Shown in pieces: positions 1-11,993 of a stretch of 64,000 bases of DNA. The stretch spans positions 5,148,501 to 5,212,500 of the forward strand of contig OZ018411.1 of the NCBI GenBank assembly GCA_963969595.1, written 5' to 3'. Both the position numbers and the translations under genes were made by a program. The stretch is from Neckera pumila. Its lineage: Eukaryota; Streptophyta; Bryopsida; Hypnales; Neckeraceae. The notes under the pieces are model-generated. The model did no database searches, was not told the origin of the DNA, and worked only from the letters and a program-made list of their open reading frames with translations. Numbering within the stretch: the stretch's first letter is position 1; each line of letters begins with the position of its first letter.

Positions 1-131
1 CACCTACAAAATAGGTATTTATAACATAACTATATTATAATTATAGAAGGTCTTTATATTATAGACACCTATAATATAGGTGTATAGTCTTATGGTCTCA
101 CGCTCTTAGGCTCATATAATAGCAACCTTTC
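1..131. other. AT-rich flank with small palindromes
   Basis: No gene is visible. The stretch contains the short palindrome CACCTATAATATAGGTG at about 66-82 and other CCTATA/TATAGG inversions. A similar CCTATG...ATAGGTG arrangement recurs near 38,290, so this is probably the edge of a dispersed repeat. Confidence 0.4.
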
Positions 132-1063
132 TTAACCCCTAAAATATTGAGCCCTTTTTCTGCCAAAAAAGACTCAAAACTGCCATTTCTATAGCAAAAA
201 GTAAAAAAAATTGAAAAATGTTTTTTTTTCACATCTAATTGTAGGAATCTTACATCTAACTAGTTTGAGAGTGTGTGGAAAAAATTTCAAAATTTTTGAC
301 CCCACAAATTGCAAGATAGCTGCATTTAAAGTGAAAAAAACAAGTTTTTCAACACATTGCGGGATTAGATTTTTTGACTTTGAACACTTTTAACTTAAAA
401 TTTTTGCACTAAAGAGTTTTGAGCTTTAAATCATTGTAGTGGAGAATTGAGTTGAGAGTCTAGGAAAAAAAATAAAAATAAAAAAAACTTAGTTATCATT
501 CTTTAAAAAATTGTTGAGTAGAAGTAATTACAAGATAGATGGAAAATCTAAAATATTTATATATTTTAGATGGAATTAAAATTCATTAATCCCAATTGTG
601 AAATTTTTCTAATAAATAATGTAAACCATGCAAAAAAAAACAACTGAAAAATTTGAAAAATTGCATTTAGAAATGCATCCTAGAAGTTATTTTTTTCAAA
701 AAGATGCTCTAATTGCCCAAAAAACAAGAATGTCCATAGCTTTCTCATAATAAATCCAAGTGAAATGAATCAAAGCTTTCCAATTAGACAAACATATAAT
801 CTATGAAAAAAAAAAATATTAAAAAAAAAATTCAAATTTTTGTCTTTTTATTTTTTGCTACCCCCGTCCCATGTTTTGAGCTTATTTGGTCATAACTTTT
901 TTTCCTGGGCACCGATTGTGAAATAAATTATATGTCCACAAAGCTTATTATTTTTCCGATCTTCAAAAAAAGTTTCAAAAAATCACGACAAAATTTCAGC
1001 CCATAAGTACCTGCCCAAAATCCCAAATGTCCGCGGAACCGACAATGGTCCTTTAGGGATTAA
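132..1063 (+). mobile_element. TTAA-ended TIR element, copy R1 (subfamily 1)
   Basis: It starts TTAACCCCTAAAA and ends GGTCCTTTAGGGATTAA, so the two termini are inverted copies of each other and both carry TTAA. The interior is AT-rich and has no convincing protein. The segment about 890-1,030 (CCTGGGCACCGATT through CCTGCCCAAAAT) recurs in the copies at 6,070-6,656 and, inverted, at 5,353-6,069 and 61,489-62,080. It is read as a non-autonomous DNA transposon of about 0.93 kb. The superfamily call (piggyBac-like) is inferred from the nested insertion at 41,483. Confidence 0.7.
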
Positions 1064-3001
1064 AAGACCATTTGTATCCTCAAAAAATAAATGGAAGTTC
1101 TGGTAGTATCTTATAATCTCAATTTTTGGCTACATTTTTTGAAAAAAATTTGGAAATAGGAAAACACAATGAGATTTTAAAAAACATAATTTTTATCTCA
1201 AACAATGTTTGGAAACAAAAATTATGCCAACTTGAGCACAAAATATTTAAAATTTGTTAGATAGTGAAAAAAATCCTTAAATAAAAGTTTTCAAAGTTTT
1301 TTTTCTCAAAGATTCTACTATTTTCTATATGGGAAGATTAGATCCTTTCCATATGGACTAGTGTGGAGAAACTTATAGAGCATCTCATTTTATAGGCAAC
1401 CATAGCATCTTCTTGAGAAAATAAGGTATTGGATTTGTTTTTGAACTTGATTTTTACAATTTAAAAAAAAAAAGGTTCTACAAGGTTTATTTTGCTTGCT
1501 AAAACAATCTCACTCTTGGAGCAAGTATATTCACACGTCCATCTTAGAGCTATTAACGATTTGATTTTCTTTCTTATCTCATATGTGATTCTATTTTACA
1601 ATTTTCTTAAATATAAAAGTCTAATTTTTTATTAATTTTTTTTCCTAGACTTTGAACTCAATTTGTCACCATAAAATATTTCAAGTTTAAAGTATGCAGT
1701 GCAAAAAATTTAAATTAAGAAGATTCAAAGTCTTATGATCTAATCAAGGAAGGTGCAAAAAATTCCATTTTCTTCAATTTTTACCAAATATCTTACAATC
1801 TCCATGGTCAAAGTTTTTGAAACTTCTTCCACATAATCGTATATTTGTCAAGAAGTGCAACATTTTATAGATAGATATGCAAAAAGATAAATTTTTTTGC
1901 TCTTTGCTATAGGAATGGCAATTTTGAATATTTTTTGGATGAAAAAAGGCCTTTGTCTTGCAGGCGATAATCCTAAAACAACCAGACCTATCACCAAGGT
2001 ACTTAATTTGCCAAACTGATTAGATTTTTGAGTCAAAAGGAAGATTTTTCATTTCTATAGTAATTTTGAAGTCATCCATTGGCCACTTTTTGGCCTTATT
2101 TCCTCCAAAGATTAAATGGATATAAGAACACTTTATTGGCAATCCAAAACATTGTGCAAATGGAATAAATTCCATCAAAGCAAAATAGACAGGTTTTGAT
2201 TTTGTATATTTTAATTGGTAGAAGAAGAAAAGAAAAGAAATAAACTCATAAATTTCTTATTTTTCTACATTCATATTATTTTGGACAACTAGAATTTTGG
2301 TAGTACAAATTCAAGAGGCGACATATTTTCTCCTTGTCAGATGTTGAAAATTCAACAATTAAATTGATAATAAAGAAGAAACTTTCATTGATGAACTAAC
2401 CAACATAAAAGCCCAACAAAAATCTAACAACAAGTTTAATTTAATTTAATTTGCATTCAAATATGGGTCATAAACCTTCTAAATGCCCAATTGGCCATTT
2501 TATAGTTGCTTTCTAATTTTGGGCAATACTTTCTAATATAAATAACTTATTTTCAAAATTCCAAAATTTCAATGCCTAGATTACCTTTGAATTTTTATTT
2601 GTTTCAAAGAAAGAAAAACTACACAAAGTCTTTAGTTCCTAAAGTTCCAAGGCCTTTTCTTCATCAAAAACCACTTAAAATTGTATTTCTACTACAAGAG
2701 CTAAGTTTTTTATTAGTTTATGTTTTACATATTTAATTGTAAGATTTTCCACTAGACTGCTAGTAGTATAAGAATGTGTAGAAAAAATTTCAAAAGCTTT
2801 GACCATGTGGATAGCAAGATAATTTGTGTACATTTGAACTGAGAAAAAATGTTTTTTTTGTCTCTTGTGTAAAAAGATTATAAGATTTTGAATCTTTTCA
2901 AAATAAATTTTTTACTACAAATATTGAGTTCAAAATTTATATGGGAAAATTGAATTGAAAATTCAGCAAAAAAAGTTAGGAAAAAAAATGATTTTTATTC
3001 T
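1064..3001. other. AT-rich intergenic repeat DNA, no gene
   Basis: Very AT-rich DNA with long A and T runs. Fragments related to the neighbouring TTAA elements are visible, for example the ACTTTTTCTTGAGAAAA-type text near 1,400 and the CTCTTTGCTATAGGAATGGCA text near 1,900 that matches an inverted subfamily-1 5' part. Open frames are short and of low complexity. No RNA gene is recognised. Confidence 0.6.
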
Positions 3002-3929
3002 TTAAGCCCTAAAGTTCCATGACTATGTTTTCACCAAAAATGCTCAAGAACTACTATTTTTAATACAAGTATCCAATTTTTGAAAAAAAAAGCTTTTTTA
3101 CACATGTAATTGGAGGATCTTGTAGTATGCTGGCTTGAGAGTATGTGGTAAAAATTTTAGAAATTTCCACCACGTGGATTGCCAGATATAAGCATTCAAA
3201 TTCAATGAAACCATTTTTTTGGCCCTGCAAAAAACAGGGCAGCAGCACTTCACAAGCTCACTTTTCGATGAAAAAATGCCCCAAATGATGGTCCTTTGGA
3301 TTTTTTTTCTTAAACAAGTTGGCTACATGCTTGAAGTTTTTACTTCATTTGGAATTGTCCAACATATAGGAAAAAAATAGTAAGTAGATAGTAGTAGAGA
3401 ATGATTCAAAATATTAAATTGTCAATAATTTAATTATAGAATTGAAAAATGCCAATTCCAATGGTTGCAATGTTGTACTAAACAATCCACATCCTAGGAT
3501 TTCATTTTTTTCAAGAAAATATTGGAAATTGAGTAAAATAAAGGACTTCAAAGTTTATTTTAGAGTAGAAAATCCATAATTACCTGCCAACAAAAAATCT
3601 TCATAACTTTTGACTCATTAATTAAAATGATGATTAAAAGCTTTTTATAGATATATAGCTCTAGAAAACCAATTTCAAATATTTTGTTTTTGAAAAAATT
3701 GATTTTTTCTTATCACTCTGAACTACACATTTACAAAAAAAAGTAACATATTAGGCCATAATATTTTACTCACATTTCCAAATGTCATGAAATTTAGTGC
3801 ATATGAAAGATATTCCTCGTCCCCACCTTCTTTTAAAATTTGGGACAAAAGTATAGAAATCTCCAGTCACATGTACTTGCCCCAAATTTCTATATAGCCA
3901 AAAAATGCATGTTGGTCCTTTAGAGGTTG
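3002..3929 (+). mobile_element. TTAA-ended TIR element, copy R2 (subfamily 2)
   Basis: It begins TTAAGCCCTAAAGTTCCATG and ends GGTCCTTTAGAGGTT, degenerate versions of the family termini. The interior follows the order of landmarks seen in the copies at 40,686, 41,483 and 59,429: GACTATGTTTTCACCAAAAA, GTAGGATCTTGTAGTATGCT (here GGAGGATCTTG), GGGCAGCAGCACTTCACAAG, and a final CCCAAAATTTCTATA. Non-autonomous, about 0.93 kb. Confidence 0.7.
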
Positions 3930-4030
3930 AAAAATGTTAAGTAGTAGTAAATACAAGATTGAAGTAAAACTTAAATCATTATTAGTTCTAAGATGAAATT
4001 GAAACATACTCATCCCAACAATGAGACTCT

Positions 4031-4675
4031 TTAACCCCTAAATGCCCAAGGCACCCAAATCTGGTGTTTGCAAAACTTTGAAGTTAAATAAAACCTAACC
4101 AAGTTGCTATTTTTAGTGGTTTATATTTTCTTAAAGTTCTTCTTGAAGTCTAATTTTAGCACCAAAAATCCGATCTTGAAAATAAATGATAGTGATTTTT
4201 CTATTCAAGTTTTTGTACAAGGGTACCCATTGCAATCTTGACTTCCTGTAGTGTTGAGAGCCCTTGGAAATGAGTCTCAAATACACTAGATCTTGGACAA
4301 AAAATCACATTCAAAATTTATTTAAAAAAATAGTAGAGTAGATTTTCAGAAGCTAGAAATTGATCAGGGTGATACAAGTTAGTCCCTTCAACCTCATATT
4401 TTTTTGGTGACCAACTTTTTAGATTTGACTTGTGTAAAGAAGATTGCAAGATTTTTGCAGTTTTAGCACCTTCGTAGTCAAACATTATAATCTTTCACTC
4501 CATAAGTGATATTGTTGTGTTTTCTTTTCCTATGAGATCTCTAACATGTCCGGTTTGAATTTGTACGGTTACAATTAAAAAGAAACTAATTCAACTTATT
4601 AAAACGTTGGCATCTTGTTCAATTTAGAGCAAATTCCAGAAAGTCCAAAATAGGTCTTGGGCATTTAGGGGTTAA
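4031..4675 (+). mobile_element. TTAA-ended TIR element with perfect 20-bp termini (subfamily 3)
   Basis: The left end TTAACCCCTAAATGCCCAAG and the right end CTTGGGCATTTAGGGGTTAA are exact reverse complements over 20 bases, including TTAA at each outer edge. The 645-bp interior differs from subfamilies 1 and 2 and encodes nothing recognisable. Single ends with the same ATGCCCAAGG text lie near 52,784 and, inverted, near 6,955. Likely the least decayed element of the family in the window. Confidence 0.8.
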
Positions 4676-5352
4676 GCAAAAGAGCCAAATTCAAAGGACC
4701 ATTTCTAATGAAAAATTACAAAAATTGACTTCAAAAATGAACCCTGCAAGCCTTAGATATTTTTCAGCCCCTTTGAAGGGCTGCGAGTTCCCTAGGCTGC
4801 CAAGGTCAAGGGAACAGCCTCGCAGCTACTGCGTGACGTGGCAGAACGATTGCCATATCACCATTTTTTATTTTTTTTTTTCATTTTAGATTTTTGAAAA
4901 AAAAAAAAAAATTCTGACACTTGACGTTCCCCGACCTGCCAGGGGACAACGTTAGGAGAGCAGGCTTGAAACGGCCCTTCAGTTCCCCTGAATCTCTTCT
5001 AATGGCTATTTTTCCAAAAAAATGCTTTGATTGCCCTCAAACCAAGATTTTCCATTCATTTCTCATATCTAGTCCAGATGGAATGAATAAAATCTTTGTA
5101 TGTAGTCGAGATATTTTTTGAGAAAATCAAAATTTTGAAAATTTTATTTTGATCTATCGTGATTTTTGTGTATTGCCAAGAAGCTCTATTTTAGACTTAG
5201 GATGACATAACTTTTACTCCTAGGCACCAATCAAAAAATAAACTATGTTTCCAAATAGCTAATGTGTTTTTCTATCTTCAAAAATAGTTTAAGAAAATCA
5301 AGATAAAAATTGAGATTCTAAAAGCCTAACCAAATCCATTTGTGTGTAGAGA
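4676..5352. other. Intergenic DNA with GC-rich hairpin at 4,780-4,826
   Basis: Mostly AT-rich, with a distinct GC pocket at about 4,760-4,860. Within it, GCTGCGAG TTCCCT (4,780 onward) can pair with AGGGAA...CTCGCAGC (ending 4,826), and AGCCCCTTTGAAGGGCT is a second small inversion just before it. A short open frame at 4,921-5,121 (+) has no recognisable content. Confidence 0.45.
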
Positions 5353-6069
5353 TTAACTCCTAAAAGCCCACTGTCCCTTTGGGGGATAAATGGGATTTTT
5401 GGCAGGTACCTACAAGCTGAATTTTGGTCAAGATTTTCCGAAACTTCTTTTGAAGATAGAAAAACTACTAAGCTTCATGGGAATATAATTTATTTTTCAG
5501 TCGGTGCCTATATAAGCTCAAAATACCATTCGGGTTGTAGCAAAAACAAATTTGCAATTCTTTTTTAAAAAAAAACTCTTTTTTCTTATATTTCTTATAG
5601 ATTATATTTTTTTCTATTCGGAAAGCTTTTATTCATTTCATTTGGATTTGCTGTGAGAAAGTTATAGACAATCTCATTTTTTGGGCACTTAGAGCATTTT
5701 GTTGAAAAAAATAACTTATAGGATTCATTTTTGAATGCAATTTTTACAATTTTTCAAAAGAAAAAGTTCCACAAGGTTTAGGTTTTTTGATTAGAACAAT
5801 CTCACCATTGGAATTAGTGCTTTTTAACTTAATATAAAAGATATTAATATTTTAGATTTTCCTTCTATCTTGTGTCTACTTCTACTTAACAATTTTTTTA
5901 ATAATGAAAATTAAGTTTTTTTGGATTTTTTTTTTCTTAGACTCTCAATTCAATTCTCTACTATAAAGATTTAAAGCTCAAAACTCTATAGTGCAAAACG
6001 TTTAAGTTCAAAATGTTCAAAATCAAAAAATCTAGTCCGACAATGTGCTGAAAAACTTGTTTTTGCACT
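5353..6069 (-). mobile_element. TTAA-type element, inverted copy R3 (subfamily 1)
   Basis: The text TTAACTCCTAAAAGCCCACT, then GGCAGGTACCTACAAGCT and CGGTGCCTATATAAGCTC, is the reverse complement of the 3' half of R1. The right boundary abuts copy R4 at 6,070, so the two elements appear adjacent or nested. Boundaries are approximate. Confidence 0.55.
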
Positions 6070-6656
6070 TTAACCCCTAAAGTCCCAAGGCCATTTTTCA
6101 GTCAAAAATCACTCAAAACTGCTACTTTTGTTGCGTTCATCTAAAAGATGAGAAAAAATCTTTTTTTTTAGAAAATAACTGTAGGATCTTATACTACACT
6201 TTTTACAGATCATGTAGTAAAAATTTTGTGATGTTTGACCGTACGGATTGAAAGATATCAGCATTCAAAGTGAAAGAAAAAGTTTTTTTCAAGAAGATGC
6301 TCTCATTGCCCAAAAAACAAGATTGTCCATAACTTTCTCATAAAAAGTTCAAATGAAATGAATCAAAGCTTCCCAAATAGGCAAAAATATAATCTATAAG
6401 GAAAAAAAATTAAAAAAAATTAAATTAAATTTTTTGCAAAATTTTTTTGCTGCCCCTTCTCCCCTGTTTTGAGCTTATTTGGGCATAACTTTTGCTCCCG
6501 GGCACCGATTGAAATAAAAATTACATTCTCCAAAAGCTACTAAGTTTTTCTATCTTATGGGAAAGTTTCAAAAAGTTTCATTAAAAATTGAGCTCATAGG
6601 AACCTGCCCAAAATCCGTTTTGTCCCCCGTAGGGACAATGGGACTTTAGGGGTTAA
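6070..6656 (+). mobile_element. TTAA-ended TIR element, copy R4 (subfamily 1)
   Basis: It starts TTAACCCCTAAAGTCCCAAG and ends GGACTTTAGGGGTTAA, an inverted pair with TTAA edges. It is shorter than R1 (587 bp) but shares the 5' part (CACTCAAAACTGCTACTTTT) and the 3' part (CGGGCACCGATTG through CCTGCCCAAAATCCG). Non-coding. Confidence 0.7.
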
Positions 6657-6851
6657 ACGTACATATCTTGCAATCTATGCAATCAAAAATTCTGAAATTT
6701 TTTCCACACATTCTCATACTAATTAGGTGTAAGATCTTATGAATAGATGTGCAAAAAAACGTTTTTTTTTATTTTTTTTACTCTTTGCTATAAAAATGAC
6801 AGTTTTGGGTGTTTTTTGGCAGAAAAAGGCCTCGGGCCTTTACGGGTTAAT
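6657..6851 (-). mobile_element. Fragment of TTAA-type element, inverted
   Basis: From CTCTTTGCTATAAAAATGAC to GGCCTCGGGCCTTTACGG GTTAA this is the reverse complement of a subfamily-1 5' end. It sits head-on to R4. A further single subfamily-3 end (GGGCATTTAGGCGTTAA) lies near 6,958-6,975. Confidence 0.5.
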
Positions 6852-7177
6852 ACTTGTCTAGTGTTAAATTACTAAATATTAAAGCTTAGCATCTCTCCTT
6901 TAGAAAACATCAAAAGGTTGAAGAAACTATATCACATTTAATTTTGTCATGTACCTTTTGGGCATTTAGGCGTTAAATTATCATTTTCCATATTAACTAC
7001 ATGGACTCAATTGCTTCCTAAAAAAAGTCCCTAACCCAACTTAATTTTGAAAAGTTCCTAAAAATGAATAAAGTGATTACACCTAATTTTGACTGATTTT
7101 TTAAACCACACAATCTAGATTCTTGCCTAAGATGCACTTCCATTGTTCATGAGAGTCTAAGCGCTACTTTTAGCGCT

Positions 7178-7350
7178 TTGGAAATTTGTAGTTTATTCAT
7201 ATGGTGTCCAAAAAAATTTATTCTAAGAGAATCTGGAATTCCTTTTTGACTACCAACAAGGCCCCACCAAAAAAATTTCAATATAATAATGGGAACCATT
7301 ATGAATTGCTTATTTGTGCAATTTTAAGTGTAGTTACCTTTTTCAGTTGT
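7178..7350 (+). repeat. Dispersed repeat shared with 59,115-59,290
   Basis: GGAAATTTGTAGTTTATTCA followed by ATGGTGT, GAATCTGGAATTCC and a terminal AGTTACCTTT matches, with many substitutions, the stretch beginning GGAATTTGTAGTTTATTTAC at 59,115. Both copies sit at a border between repeat-rich and GC-richer DNA. The 90-codon open frame across this copy looks non-coding. Confidence 0.6.
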
Positions 7351-7915
7351 AGTTTGAAATTCAGAGTTTGTAACCACAATTCTAAATATGGAATGACACA
7401 AAAAATTGCTTCAACAATCTGCACCACAATCTACACCTACAGAAGAATTCTCAGATATTTTCAGCATTCTTAAAAATCTGAGAATTTTTATCCCTGACAA
7501 AAGACATGTGATTTCTTCTTGGCATAGTGCAAATGAACACTTTCATACAATATGGAAAAGTGTAGGATACAAAATGATCTGAAGTCTGACCACATGGTCA
7601 TAAGCTGTGTCCTTACAGGTTTAACCCACTTTACAGGAGAAAAATTGCAACACTGCTTGAGATTGTCAACGAGCTTCAGATAACAACATTTCTAAGCATT
7701 TGAGGAATACCCATATTATGGCTCTGACAGTAAGGTGACAAAACAACATAATCACAAAAAATAATAACGTGTCACTGCTCTGCATCCAACTTGTTTTCAT
7801 CAGTAAACAATTTGCATTCTGAAGAATCTAAGTGGTGAACGGGAAGGAAGCTCAACTTATTCAGCAGCAGTTTCTTCATGCGACTTCGGGGAGGGAAGAA
7901 AGACTCACTTGTCGA

Positions 7916-10752
7916 TCAATCAAACCCAAAAGCATCCAAGGCATCAACAAGCCCTGTTTGCCATTTCTCTTCTGATGATTCATCAAGACCTTCGATATTG
8001 GATATCTGCAAAACCAAAAAGTATCGGGTTAACAAGGTAGACCTGAGCAAAGCCACAATTACCATATTAAAATCATGCCTTGAGAAGAGAAAGATGGAAT
8101 ATATCTGTTATGTACATCAGAAGAAACATCAAAGTAGAATCGGGGCACTTATTCTGAACCTTATGCAATCTAGGAGCACGCATCCTCCTGGGCCTGGACC
8201 AATCAAATCCCTTAAAAAAAGGATGGTTCCTTAATTCATCATAACCTTGAGCTCCAAGCCTTTCATTTGGCATTAAATTCTGCATTCATCAACATCCGCT
8301 TCCATTAACAGACACTGCGTACAAGTCTTAGAAAACTTATGTAGAATTCGTATTTTTTAAATCTGGTCCCCGAAAGACAAAACTTGGTCCCTGAAAGATA
8401 ACGAAACCATCATCATCATGATCTAACCCCGTCTCCTTCCACGGAATCAATTAACGGAGGAAGATAAACTCAATAATATAGGCTTACCAGCAGACGCTCT
8501 ACTAGGTCTTTGGCTTCAGGAGAGAAATGTGAAGGCATTGAGAGCTCTCTCGCCATCACTTTCTGAAAAATCAAATATTCTGTCGCTGCTTTAAATGGTG
8601 GCCTGCCTTCAAGCATTTGGTATACAGTACAACCCAATGCCCACAAGTCGACACTGGAGCCAAACAACAGGAATTTTGCACATTCAGCAGAATGTGTATG
8701 ATCGGCACTCCTACACGGCCGTCAGCAGAGTGACTATGTCATCGCTGAAAGCGAACTACTCAAATCCAACACGGACGCAAATTTAAAAACCAATGAACTC
8801 TGTTTTCTGCTGGGGAAACTGATATGTCTCAATATTTCCTCGCCAATACAAAGACCGAAACTTCAAACAAACCATGAATAAAACTGCTATCTGTTTAGAA
8901 ATAAAGAGAATATTAAGCAGAAATTTGAAACGTACGCATGGTTAACTGAATTGCCGTGAAGTACTTCTGGCGACACGTACTCTGCTGTACCAACGAATGC
9001 AGACGAGTTTTCTCCTGCAAACAAAATAGGGCATTTAATAAATCTATACCTCTCGTCAATTACTCAACCTGTCCCTTCCACTTCTATTCTATTTTCAACA
9101 TAACATAGGCCAAAGATAGAATACAAAGAATCCTATAAAATGTAGGATCTTAGCATCCCTCATAGAAAACTAAACAATAGGTTGAAGGTTTTCACCACCT
9201 TCGGTCTGAAAAAATCCATTTGGTAAAGGCCGGCCCATCTTTGCACTGCCGAAGTCACACAACTTAAGATGCCCATCAGCCGATAGGAGAAGATTTTCCG
9301 GCTGCCACACTTGGATACTTTAATTAATACATTGGTAATCGGAAATAAAACGAAACACTGCAGGTCTTAATTCTTTGAGTATGCACCCACAAGAAGGAGT
9401 AAAAAAGTGATGGCACTTGAAACTACGTCTTAGGCGAGCTACATATGCAGTTGAAAAACACAGAAAAAAACCGCACAACTCACATAACAAGAAAAACGCA
9501 GAAAATCGTAACTAAGACCAATGCAATTTACATATCTACACGCCCCGTAAACACGCCCCGTAAGCAGTACTTTTTCCTTACGAGTACACAAGTGCTGGGT
9601 AGAGAAAAGCACCTTCAGATCACGGTGGATAATGCCTTGGGCATGTATGTACTCCAGAATATCAACAATCTCCGCTGTGTAGAATCGCGTTTCTTCTTCA
9701 GACATACGTTTTTTCTGAATAAAACAAAAGGGGGAATTGTCCCTGAGTTGCTTTCCTTCACGTAAGCGTAACACACGCCGTCGGCATGAAATAGATTGGA
9801 CATTTTGAATGACATGGGCGGACCCTCGCACGGTACATTCACATTCCGACAATAATAGCGGGTGCTATCCCAGACGAGTCGTGAGCAACTTCTGATAGGC
9901 CGCCGTCTACCGAGATACTCGTGATATCAAAATATACCACAATTAGAACCTAACTAAGGAAGAAGTGCGGTAAACAAAGCTTGCGTTTCTGCCAAACATG
10001 ATTACGTACCCTTCTTATTTGGTCGAAAAGTTCTCCGTCCGAGCAACATTCGAGCCCCATGTCTGGCATAATCATCAACCAGACAATTAAGTCACAGGCA
10101 TGCAGGTCATACAAGCGCTGCGTTTTACCATGCCGAGAAGTAACATAGCTTCTCGCAAAAAAGTATGCAGCTAAAACGATCAAAGAACAACTCACAGTGA
10201 CCAGACCCGGAACAAATTGCAAGGTCTGTTGATTACAAAGAGATTGCACGTCCTGGAAAGTGAAGTGTAGCTTGACAACCCCTGGAAAATCCAGCTGGTC
10301 CAGAATCATGCGCTCCATTTTGACCCATTTGACCTTGTTCTCACGTATTATGTGCCGCTTGTTCATAATCTTCAACGCATAGACCTCGCCTGAGTCTTTC
10401 CTCTTTGCCTTCACCACCTGCTCAATGTGAGAGTCCACGTTTTATTTATGGCTTCCATTCCCAAGATCACATACAAAGTTCACACAGACCTAACTCTATC
10501 CAGGTATTGACAAAAGCGGGCTACTTAGGGGTAATGATTCCAATCTACGGATAAAGAGTTGAATCCCAGGAGGGAAGGGCAAGGGACCCTAATCCCAACA
10601 CTCGCCTTGGAATAGGAGCCGAGGCCCAGCAAGGGTCCAAAACAGAAGTCGTCCACAGCACAATCCAGCTGAGGGGCACGCATGACGAGGCGGGGGGGAG
10701 CGGGGGGCTCGGGCGATGGTGAGGAGGCGCAGTTGTCCATGGCGCCCATCAT
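7916..10752 (-). CDS. PDK1: 3-phosphoinositide-dependent protein kinase 1, PH-less form
   Basis: AGC-family Ser/Thr kinase that in eukaryotes phosphorylates the activation loop of other AGC kinases. Nine exons (-): 10606-10752, 10237-10417, 10010-10062, 9613-9714, 9199-9301, 8936-9014, 8488-8653, 8160-8279, 7916-8005. They join in frame to 346 residues. Visible landmarks: RAPQ before the kinase, glycine loop GLGSYSK (about 43-49), VYALK lysine (about 65), GGELFDQ equivalent (DGELFDQ), HRDLKPEN (157-164), DFGSAK (177-182), [13 protein letters not shown] activation segment, DLWALGC, and [20 protein letters not shown]. The last exon codes only about 29 residues ending DALDAFGFD and no PH domain follows; plant PDK1s such as that of Arabidopsis carry one. 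The first ATG in frame is 10,752, and an upstream open frame has no ATG. Intron 1 uses a GC donor (AAG|GCGAGT). The 5' UTR is CTCCGT-rich. Confidence 0.93.
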
Positions 10753-11368
10753 GGCTGGGTCGAGAGCGGGAGCCAAGACGCTGCGCCAGTTCCCCGTGTC
10801 GGTGGCCTTCAATGCTGAATGGCTGGCAGGCAGGCACTGCGGCAATCAGGCCTCAGGCACACAAGAGAGACGGTCGGCCAATCAAGCGCGCGGATAGAAG
10901 AGCAGACGGAGACGGAGACGGAGAAGGGAAAACTTGGAAGGACTCACCACGAGAAGGTGGGAGTGGAATTGAGCCTCTGAAGATGCCAAGGAGGATGAAT
11001 TTACAGAACTTCTGTAAATTACAGAATTTACAAAAAATATTCTAAGTTTTGTGCACTCTGCAAAACATACTCGAACAATGTAACAATGTAACAATATAAC
11101 AATGTAAGAAGAGTCCATCCAACCCCAAGAGTATAGACCTAAAGTCTCCATGTAGCTTCAGAACAGAGGCAGAAATCCCATTCAGTACCTCATCTCCAAG
11201 CCCTGTTGCCAATCACCACCACTATGTCTTCAATGAAAGAGAAATCAGGATACGTGTCGTCAGTAGGCGCCTGAATCTATGTGAAAGATTGCATAAGAAA
11301 TCGTCCATTAACGCTTGTGGAGAACAAAGCAACGATTCACAACAAGTTCCGAGGAGAGCCACAATAGC
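10753..11368 (-). promoter_or_regulatory. PDK1 5' leader and upstream region
   Basis: No protein gene. On the minus strand the leader has a pyrimidine-rich CTCCGT/CTTCTC tract (about 10,900-10,935 on the plus strand reads GACGGAGACGG). A run of AACAATGTAACAATATAACA lies near 11,085-11,105. The region ends at the inverted AP1S-derived block, which lies upstream in the direction of PDK1 transcription. No TATA box is firmly identified. Confidence 0.4.
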
Positions 11369-11845
11369 ACTAATAACCCATGCCTACCAAACGCAAAAAT
11401 CTCCCACTTCACTCCATCCAAGCTAAGACAACTAAGATCTGCTGATTCTAGCGAAAACAATGATCCTCTCTTGCAATCACGAAAGCACAAAGAACGCATT
11501 AAGAAATTTCACCAATCGCAATTATGCCCTTCAATTTCAGGTAGACCTAAAAACTCAAACACGCGCGAGACAACCTGTGAATGCTGACGAAATTCGTGTT
11601 AGGGCTAGATGCGTAACCTATTTCTGAAAAATGCAAGAAAGAGCGTACCACTGTGACGGAGACGTCGATTAAGCGCAAGCTAGAGATCGCCCGAGGTCGG
11701 CAAAGGTCGGGATAGATCCGAGCAACGGCAGCGGCAGTGAGGACGAGCTTGTGCTAACAGGGGATCCAAGCCCGTGCGACGTCCCTGCAAGCTGGAGTCG
11801 CAACACTCATGAGTGCGGGCCATTGAGCTCATTCACACCGTACCA
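11369..11845 (-). pseudogene. Inverted duplicate of the AP1S 5' region, start codon lost
   Basis: The reverse complement closely matches 16,015-16,477, covering AP1S upstream sequence, leader, the ATG exon and the first roughly 290 bases of intron 1. Where AP1S reads GTCACAATGGTACGCTC, this copy reads GTCACAGTGGTACGCTC, so the ATG is GTG while the adjacent splice donor GTACGC is kept. A 10-base indel lies near 11,822-11,831, and the match fades at TTATTAGT (11,369). The block points the same way as PDK1 and its end lies about 620 bases upstream of the PDK1 ATG. No downstream AP1S exons accompany it. Confidence 0.85.
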
Positions 11846-11993
11846 TACGCCAGGGTCAGATTCGTTAAAAAAAATTCAAAATATAATTGAATATGGCCTC
11901 TAATAAAATTTTCAAAAATTATAACATGGCATAATTGAATAGTGTGGACAGTTTTGATGAAAATAGTCTAAATCTTCAAGAAAACAATGAAGC

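Noticed and set aside
10589..10897. Several 70-110 codon frames on both strands over the PDK1 first exon
   Set aside because: Shadows of a GC-rich Pro/Ala coding exon whose true frame is fixed by the RAPQ and GLGSYSK motifs.
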